Below, piece after piece: positions 1 through 6,746 of a stretch of 6,746 bases of DNA. The notes below the pieces were generated by a model. The model did no database searches. It saw only the letters and a program-made list of their open reading frames with translations, and had not been told where the DNA came from. The first letter of the stretch is position 1; each line of letters opens with the position of its first letter. The stretch is from Rubrivivax sp. Lineage in GTDB: Bacteria; Pseudomonadota; Gammaproteobacteria; Burkholderiales; Burkholderiaceae_C. The stretch spans positions 1 to 6,746 of the forward strand of contig JAIXSD010000262.1 of assembly GCA_027484885.1 (NCBI GenBank), written 5' to 3'. A program made the translations under genes and the position numbers.

Positions 1-2630
<2,630 letters not shown>

Positions 2631-2654
2631 GCCCACATTGTCGCCCGCATTGTC
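2631..2654 (-). repeat. 12-base tandem repeat immediately before polA
   Basis: Two adjacent 12-base copies, GACAATGCGGGC and GACAATGTGGGC on the minus strand, differ at one base and end directly at the polA ATG. They occupy the place where a Shine-Dalgarno would be expected. In the polA frame they read DNAG-DNVG, so they might be a short N-terminal extension if translation began upstream. They could also be a chance duplication. Confidence 0.6.
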
Positions 2655-2680
2655 CTGCAGGCTGCCCGGCTCCAGCAGGC

Positions 2681-3439
2681 TCAGTCCTCCCGGTAGTCCG
2701 GGCTCAGGGCCACCGCCTCGCCAATGATCAGCAGGCCCGGCCGCGGCCCGTAGGCCGGCGCCCGCTCCAGCAGGCGGCTCAGGCTGCAGGCCAGCACCCG
2801 CTGGCCCGGCCGTGTGCCGTCCTGCACGATGGCGGCCGGCGTGGCCGGGCTCAAGCCATGGGCGATCAGCTGGCCGGCGATGCGCGGCAGGCGGGCGATG
2901 CCCATGTAGAAGACCCGCGTCTGGCCCGAGCGCGCCAAGGCCGGCCAATCGAGCTGCTCGTCAAACGGCGTGCCTTCGTCGGCCAGCTGCCCGGCCAGGA
3001 ACACGCAAGCGCGCGCCATGCCGCGCTGCGTCAGCGGGATGCCGGCCGCCGCCGCGCAGCCGCTGGCCGCCGTGATGCCCGGCACCACCTCACACTCGAT
3101 GCCGGCCTCGCGCAAGGCCAGCATCTCCTCGCCGCCACGGCCGAAGACAAAGGGGTCGCCACCCTTGAGCCGCAGCACCTCCCGGCCGGCGCGCGCCTGC
3201 TTGATGAGGATCTCGTGGATCTGCGCCTGGCCCACCATATGCGCGCCGGCCGCCTTGCCCACATTGATGCGCTCGGCCCGCGGCGGCAGCAAGGCCATGA
3301 TCTCGGGCGAGATCAGGCGGTCATGCACCACCACCTCGGCCGCCTCGATGCGGCGCAGCGCCCGCAGGCTGAGCAGATCGGCCGCGCCCGGGCCGGCGCC
3401 GACCAGGCTCACCCGCCCCGGTTTGCCTGGGCCGCTCAT
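2681..3439 (-). CDS. cobA: Uroporphyrinogen-III C-methyltransferase (SUMT)
   Basis: Transfers two methyl groups from S-adenosylmethionine to C2 and C7 of uroporphyrinogen III, giving precorrin-2, the branch point to siroheme and cobalamin. The 252 residues match a stand-alone SUMT rather than a CysG fusion; no dehydrogenase/chelatase domain is attached. Visible family motifs are the N-terminal VGAGPG (13-18), HDRLISPEI (39-47), RLKGGDPFVFGRGGEE (90-105), VVPGITAASG (118-127), VFYMG (176-180) and DGTRPGQR near 205-212. Unusually, three commonly conserved spots differ: GKA at 61-63 where GKR is common, LTQRG at 136-140 where LTHRD is common, and AGQ at 149-151 where TGH is common. The start ATG overlaps the ferredoxin stop as ATGA, with a GAGG about 10 bases upstream, which suggests translational coupling. 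The siroheme versus cobalamin role cannot be decided here. Assignment of the enzyme family is firm; the gene symbol could equally be a sirA/nirE-type label. Confidence 0.9.
   Translation of the reverse strand: MSGPGKPGRVSLVGAGPGAADLLSLRALRRIEAAEVVVHDRLISPEIMALLPPRAERINVGKAAGAHMVGQAQIHEILIKQARAGREVLRLKGGDPFVFGRGGEEMLALREAGIECEVVPGITAASGCAAAAGIPLTQRGMARACVFLAGQLADEGTPFDEQLDWPALARSGQTRVFYMGIARLPRIAGQLIAHGLSPATPAAIVQDGTRPGQRVLACSLSRLLERAPAYGPRPGLLIIGEAVALSPDYRED
2689..2702 (-). other. Short inverted repeat at the end of cobA
   Basis: CCCGG-ACTA-CCGGG can form a 5-base-pair all-GC hairpin with a 4-base loop, within the last codons of cobA. No T-run follows, so it is not a convincing intrinsic terminator. 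It might stabilise a processed 3' end or be incidental in GC-rich coding sequence. Confidence 0.3.
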
Positions 3440-3828
3440 GGCTCAGCCGCCTCATCTTCACCGCAGCCCGGCCCCTGGTGGAAGACCAGCTCGACCACCG
3501 GCCGGCCGTCACGCAGATGCTCGGTGATGATGCGGTCCAGGTTCTCACCCCGGGCATTGAAGTACCAGGTGCCGTCGGGCTGCACGCACATCACCGGCCC
3601 GCCCTTGCAGGCGGCAAAGCAGCTGACCCGGCTGCGCTTCACGCGCAGCTCGCCCTCGTGCAGGCCGGCAGCCTTGAACTTCTCGCCCAGGCTGTCGAAC
3701 AAGGCCTGGGCCTCGCCGTCGGCCGTGCAGCGCGGGCCGGTGCAGACCAGCAGATGGCGGCGGTAGCTGGCGATCTTGGGGCGGACGATGGGTGCGTCCG
3801 AAGCCGGTGGGGAGAGCTCGTCATTCAT
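3436..3828 (-). CDS. Thioredoxin-like [2Fe-2S] ferredoxin domain protein
   Basis: Small predicted cytoplasmic electron carrier of 130 residues, with no signal peptide or membrane span. The cysteine pattern is that of thioredoxin-fold [2Fe-2S] ferredoxins (the NuoE-like C-terminal type): C29-x4-C34, then 35 residues, then C70-x3-C74 in SCFAACKGGPVM. The following stretch, PDGTWYFN (84-91), is also typical of stand-alone members of this family. Two extra cysteines, C81 and C122, are unlikely to be cluster ligands. The first 20 or so residues look disordered and the C-terminus is acidic (GEDEAAEP). The gene is overlapped by 4 bases (ATGA) at both ends, with the PepSY gene upstream and cobA downstream. 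Its own Shine-Dalgarno is not recognisable, so translation probably depends on the upstream gene. The redox partner is unknown. Related proteins occur near tetrapyrrole and cobalamin genes, so an electron supply for a corrin or siroheme step is possible but inferred. Confidence 0.88.
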   Translation of the reverse strand: MNDELSPPASDAPIVRPKIASYRRHLLVCTGPRCTADGEAQALFDSLGEKFKAAGLHEGELRVKRSRVSCFAACKGGPVMCVQPDGTWYFNARGENLDRIITEHLRDGRPVVELVFHQGPGCGEDEAAEP

Positions 3829-5324
3829 GGTGTGGCAAGGGCTTTCTGGTCGGTAGGGCGTTTGAATGTTGAGGGTCGGCGTCCGCGCAGGCGGCGCCAG
3901 CCGAGCACAGCGCCTGCGGTCGTCAGCGCCAGGCCGGCCAGGCTCAGCGCGATGACCGTGGCGTCACGTGCCCAGCCCAGGCCGAGCAAGGGCGGCAGGT
4001 CCCAGCGGTGCAAGGCGTGGAAGAGCCAGCGGTTCCAGCGGGTAGCCGCGTCCACGCGCAAGGCGATGCGGGCGCTGCGCGGGTCCAGGTAGAGGCTCAG
4101 GCCGTCCGCATAGTCCAGGCGGTAGACCGGGAAGCTGCGCGGGTGGTGGCGCAAGGGGTAGTAATACAGATCGGCTTCGTGCAGCCATTGCGCGCCAAGC
4201 AGGGCCTGATCGGGCCGCAGGGCCTGGGCGGCGGCCCGCAGCTGCGCCTCGCTCAAGCCATGGGGCAAGACCTGACCCTCGGGCGTGATCAGCGCGCTGC
4301 CGCCCTGGGCCTGGCGCGCCAGCCACCAGGTCTGCGATTGAAAGGGCAGCGCCTCCAGCTCCACCACGCCCGGCCGAGGCGCGGGCAGCGCCAGGGACGC
4401 AAGCGGCGGGCTGCCGCCCTGCCAGCGCTGGCGCTCCAACCGCGCCGCCGCGCCATCGCCGCCGGGCCAGCCGCCCGGGCCCATGGACAGCCAGCCGCTG
4501 AGCAGCCAGGCCAGCAGCACCACGCCGCCGCCCAGGCCCAGCAGATGGTGCCAGCGCTGCCAGCGCTCGCGGTAGGGCGAGACGCTGCCGCTGGCATAGC
4601 GGCGCCGCAGGCGCAGGCGCTGCACACCCAGGACCAGTCCCAGCACACACATCAGGCCCGCCGCGCCGCTGCTCCACAAGATGATCTGGCGCCAGAGCTC
4701 GGTGTGCTGGCGCAAGGGCGTGATGTAGATCCAGTGCGTGACCGAGCCCAGCCAGTTCCAGGCTCGCTCCCAGCGGCGCGTGTCCAGCAGCAGCTCACCG
4801 CTGGCCTGGCCGATGTAGAGCTCCAGGCCCTCGTCGTCGCGAAAGGCCGCGCGGTAGAACGGGCGCTGTGCATTGAAGCGGCTGTAGACCGTCCACTGGT
4901 CGCGCTCCAGCAGCTCCAGCTCGGCCAGCTCCAGCGGGCGCCCGCTCAAGCCCCGGGCATAGGCCCGAGCCAGCTCGGCAGCCTGGGCTGGCTCCAGCGG
5001 CGGCCGCGGCTGGCCGCTGAGGCCATCGACCGCGCGCCAACGCTGGCCGGCCTGCAGCAGATAAACCGGCCGGCCCAGCTGCTGCTGCAGGCGCAGGCCG
5101 CCCGCCTCCGCAGGGGCCGAGGCGCCCAGCGCCGCCCAGGCCTGGGCTGGCGTCACCGCAGGGGCCTGCGCCGGCAGCTCGGCCAGCGCCCGCTGGCGCT
5201 CTTCAGGGCGCAGCTCGGGCCGCGCCACAAAGAGCATGACCAGGCCCGAGAGCAGCCACAGCAGCACCAGCAGGCCCAGGGCAATGCCGGCCCAGCGGTG
5301 GATCAGATGAAGACGGCGCCACAT
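3825..5324 (-). CDS. PepSY-associated inner-membrane protein, putative iron-siderophore reductase type
   Basis: 499 residues, typical of the PepSY_TM family often encoded beside TonB-dependent receptors and proposed to reduce or release iron from siderophores at the inner membrane. Four hydrophobic spans are visible: about 13-33 (after HLIHRWAG), 214-234, 261-281 and 455-475. The first is followed by a large periplasmic-looking region (35-210), and another soluble region (about 282-430) lies between spans three and four. Histidines cluster next to the spans: H6/H9, H197/H207, H259/H260 and H436/H439, an arrangement that could hold haem, though this is inferred. Arg-rich stretches after span two (RLRLRRR) and span four (WRRLRGRR) fit cytoplasmic ends under the positive-inside rule. 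The start ATG has a GGGAG 8 bases upstream. The gene lies 18 bases after the receptor stop and overlaps the ferredoxin start by 4 bases. No catalytic motif proves reductase activity. Confidence 0.9.
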   Translation of the reverse strand: MWRRLHLIHRWAGIALGLLVLLWLLSGLVMLFVARPELRPEERQRALAELPAQAPAVTPAQAWAALGASAPAEAGGLRLQQQLGRPVYLLQAGQRWRAVDGLSGQPRPPLEPAQAAELARAYARGLSGRPLELAELELLERDQWTVYSRFNAQRPFYRAAFRDDEGLELYIGQASGELLLDTRRWERAWNWLGSVTHWIYITPLRQHTELWRQIILWSSGAAGLMCVLGLVLGVQRLRLRRRYASGSVSPYRERWQRWHHLLGLGGGVVLLAWLLSGWLSMGPGGWPGGDGAAARLERQRWQGGSPPLASLALPAPRPGVVELEALPFQSQTWWLARQAQGGSALITPEGQVLPHGLSEAQLRAAAQALRPDQALLGAQWLHEADLYYYPLRHHPRSFPVYRLDYADGLSLYLDPRSARIALRVDAATRWNRWLFHALHRWDLPPLLGLGWARDATVIALSLAGLALTTAGAVLGWRRLRGRRPSTFKRPTDQKALATP

Positions 5325-5332
5325 CGCTTGAG

Positions 5333-5337
5333 CTCCC
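5333..5337 (-). promoter_or_regulatory. Shine-Dalgarno for the PepSY gene
   Basis: On the minus strand GGGAG stands 8 bases before the ATG at 5324, inside the 18-base gap after the receptor stop. It is the clearest ribosome-binding site in the window and supports the chosen start. The downstream junctions rely on stop-start overlap instead. Confidence 0.7.
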
Positions 5338-5342
5338 GGCGG

Positions 5343-6746
5343 TCAGTCGAAGCGGTAGTCCAGCACCAGATCGGCGCTGCGCGGCTTGCCCAGCATGGCC
5401 TGAGTCGCGGTGTAAGTGCTGCTGGCATAGAGCCGGTCACCCAGATTGCGCAGCAGCAGGCGCAGCGTGCCCTGGCGGCTGAAGCGCCAGCCCAGCGAGG
5501 CATCGAGCACGGTGTAGCCCGGCAGGCTCAAGGTATTGGCGGTGCTGGTGTAGCGCTGGCCGACATGGCGCAGGCCGGCGCCCAGGTCGAAGTCGCCCTG
5601 CTGGCGGCTGAGCCAGAGGTTGGCCAGGCGCTCGGCCACATTGGGTGCGCGCTTGCCGGCCAGCGAGACGCCGGCGCTGTCGTACAGCTCGGTGTAGCGC
5701 GCTTGCAGCAGGCTGGCATTGGCATCGACACGCCAACCCGACGCCGGGGTCCAGGCAAGGCCCAGCTCCAGGCCCCGCGAGCGCAGGCGCCCGCCCTGCA
5801 CGCTCTCGCGCGGGTTCTTGGGGTCGGGCGTCAGGATGTGGGTCTTGGCGATCTGGAACAGGGCCGCCGTCCACTCCAGCTCCGCGCCGGCCTGCTTGAA
5901 GCCGACCTCGGCCTGCCGACCTTCCGTCAGGCGCAGGGCGGCATTGGCCTTGCTCAGGGTGGCGATGGTGCCCACCGGGTCGGTGCCGCTGCTGAGCTGG
6001 CCGTAGAGGCTTTGCGCCGGGCTCAGCTGCCAGACCGTGCCCAGGCGCCAGGCCGTGGGTGTGAAGCGGCCGCTCCAGGCATCGGGCTTGGGCGAGAGGA
6101 TCTGGCGCTCAACCACGCTGCGGTCGCGGCGCAGGCCGGCGCTGACATGCCAGCCGTCCAGTGGCTGCCAGTCGGCCTCGGCAAACACTGCCAGCTGCTC
6201 GGTCTGCGAGCGGTTGCGCGGCAGCAGCTCGGCGGCCGCGATGTAGCGGCCGGGCTCGAAGCCATGCAGAGGCACGTTCGTCACCGTCTTGTACTCGTAC
6301 AAATCATTGGCATGCTGAAAACGCAGATCCATGCGTTCCGCGCCCAGCGACCAGTTCAAACGCCCACCCTGCCCGCTCTGCCCCCCCTGCCCCAAAAGCT
6401 CGGCACGCAGCCCGTTCTGGCGCAGCTCATGCGCGATGCCCAGATAGCCCGAGCGCTGCACCGTCTGCGCATCGGCGCTGAGCGCGTATTCCTCCAGGTT
6501 CTGCCAGCGCCGGTCGGCCTCAAAGCGGTAGGCCACCACGCGGGCGGCCAGGCCCTCGCTCAGCTGCCAGTCCAGGCGGGCGCGGGCGCGCTCCTGGTCC
6601 ATGCGCCAGACGGCGTCGCTGATGTTGTAGTTCTCGCCGCGCAGCTCGGCCCAGAGCTGGCCGTTCTTCAGCGGCGAGCCGAAATAGGCCGTGGGGCTGT
6701 CGCGGTGGATGTCCAGGCTCAGGTCCAGGCGCAGATCGGGCGTGGC
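5343..6746 (-). CDS. TonB-dependent siderophore-type receptor, C-terminal beta-barrel part (5' end outside window)
   Basis: Outer-membrane receptor that would import an iron-siderophore or similar metal chelate using TonB energy. The frame is open to the window edge and 467 residues are visible; family members have about 700, so the signal peptide, TonB box and plug domain lie outside. What is seen is barrel: alternating polar/hydrophobic strands such as AYFGSPLKNGQLW near the visible start, FAEADWQPLDGWHVSAGLRRD mid-way, and LRLLLRNLGDRLYASS followed by GKPRSADLVLDYRFD at the end. The NLGDRLY and PRSADL elements are typical of the last strands of siderophore receptors. The protein ends Phe-Asp, not in the usual terminal aromatic residue. 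A Gly/Gln-rich loop (GQGGQSGQGG) is encoded by a G-run cluster around 6363-6393. The visible internal Met codon at 6602 is not the start, since receptor-like sequence continues upstream of it. The substrate cannot be told; a cobalamin or haem receptor is less likely but not excluded. Confidence 0.92.
   Translation of the reverse strand, partial: ATPDLRLDLSLDIHRDSPTAYFGSPLKNGQLWAELRGENYNISDAVWRMDQERARARLDWQLSEGLAARVVAYRFEADRRWQNLEEYALSADAQTVQRSGYLGIAHELRQNGLRAELLGQGGQSGQGGRLNWSLGAERMDLRFQHANDLYEYKTVTNVPLHGFEPGRYIAAAELLPRNRSQTEQLAVFAEADWQPLDGWHVSAGLRRDRSVVERQILSPKPDAWSGRFTPTAWRLGTVWQLSPAQSLYGQLSSGTDPVGTIATLSKANAALRLTEGRQAEVGFKQAGAELEWTAALFQIAKTHILTPDPKNPRESVQGGRLRSRGLELGLAWTPASGWRVDANASLLQARYTELYDSAGVSLAGKRAPNVAERLANLWLSRQQGDFDLGAGLRHVGQRYTSTANTLSLPGYTVLDASLGWRFSRQGTLRLLLRNLGDRLYASSTYTATQAMLGKPRSADLVLDYRFD
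6363..6393 (-). other. Putative G-quadruplex-forming G-run cluster in the receptor gene
   Basis: On the coding strand five G-runs occur in a row (4, 7, 3, 3 and 3 G) with spacers of 2, 6, 2 and 1 bases. This satisfies the usual G3+N1-7 quadruplex pattern with one run to spare. It would be present in both the non-template DNA strand and the mRNA, and it encodes the Gly/Gln-rich segment GQGGQSGQGG. Whether it folds or matters in vivo is unknown. Confidence 0.55.

Noticed and set aside
2689..2702. A GC hairpin as an intrinsic terminator between cobA and polA.
   Set aside because: The stem is only 5 base pairs, lies inside cobA codons and has no following T-run; kept only as a low-confidence inverted repeat.
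4906..4936. Repeated CTCCAGC units on the plus strand as a possible tandem repeat element.
   Set aside because: They encode the Leu/Glu-rich stretch LELAELELLE of the PepSY protein and are explained by repeated CTG-GAG codons.
6600..6602. The Met codon at 6602 as the start of the receptor gene.
   Set aside because: Receptor-like barrel sequence (AYFGSPL, ENYNISDAVWR) continues in frame to the window edge, and a 419-residue receptor without plug or signal peptide would not be functional.

Overview
The window is GC-rich DNA carrying five closely packed genes, all on the minus strand, and it looks like a betaproteobacterial (Burkholderiales-type) chromosome. That placement is inferred from the high GC content, the strong G/C bias at third codon positions and the character of the PolA and CobA proteins. 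No marker here fixes the genus. No RNA genes, insertion sequences, CRISPR arrays or phage genes are visible, and no stretch over 300 bases lacks a gene.

In transcription order (high to low coordinates) the layout is as follows. (1) 6746-5343: the C-terminal 467 residues of a TonB-dependent outer-membrane receptor of the siderophore-receptor type. Its signal peptide and plug lie beyond the window edge. (2) 5324-3825: a 499-residue PepSY-type inner-membrane protein with four membrane spans and paired histidines, resembling proteins proposed to reduce or process iron-siderophores. (3) 3828-3436: a 130-residue thioredoxin-fold [2Fe-2S] ferredoxin. (4) 3439-2681: a uroporphyrinogen-III C-methyltransferase (CobA/SUMT), which makes precorrin-2 for siroheme or cobalamin. 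(5) 2630-1: DNA polymerase I (polA), lacking only about its last 45-50 residues. All catalytic motifs of its three domains are present.

Genes 1 to 4 look like one operon. The receptor and PepSY genes are 18 bases apart, and the PepSY/ferredoxin and ferredoxin/cobA junctions are both 4-base ATGA stop-start overlaps. An economical reading is a metal-acquisition and tetrapyrrole module: a metal chelate is imported across the outer membrane, handled or reduced at the inner membrane, and linked through an Fe-S electron carrier to synthesis of a metal-binding tetrapyrrole. The co-operation is inferred from gene order; the individual family assignments are firmer. polA follows after 50 bases and may be read through from the operon or use its own promoter. 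No convincing terminator separates them.

The points most worth a second look are the operon combination itself, a SUMT with substitutions in several usually conserved motifs, a five-run G-quadruplex motif with a G7 tract inside the receptor gene, and a 12-base near-perfect tandem repeat directly before the polA start codon. Otherwise this is a fairly ordinary chromosomal region, and I do not see a clearly new system in it.
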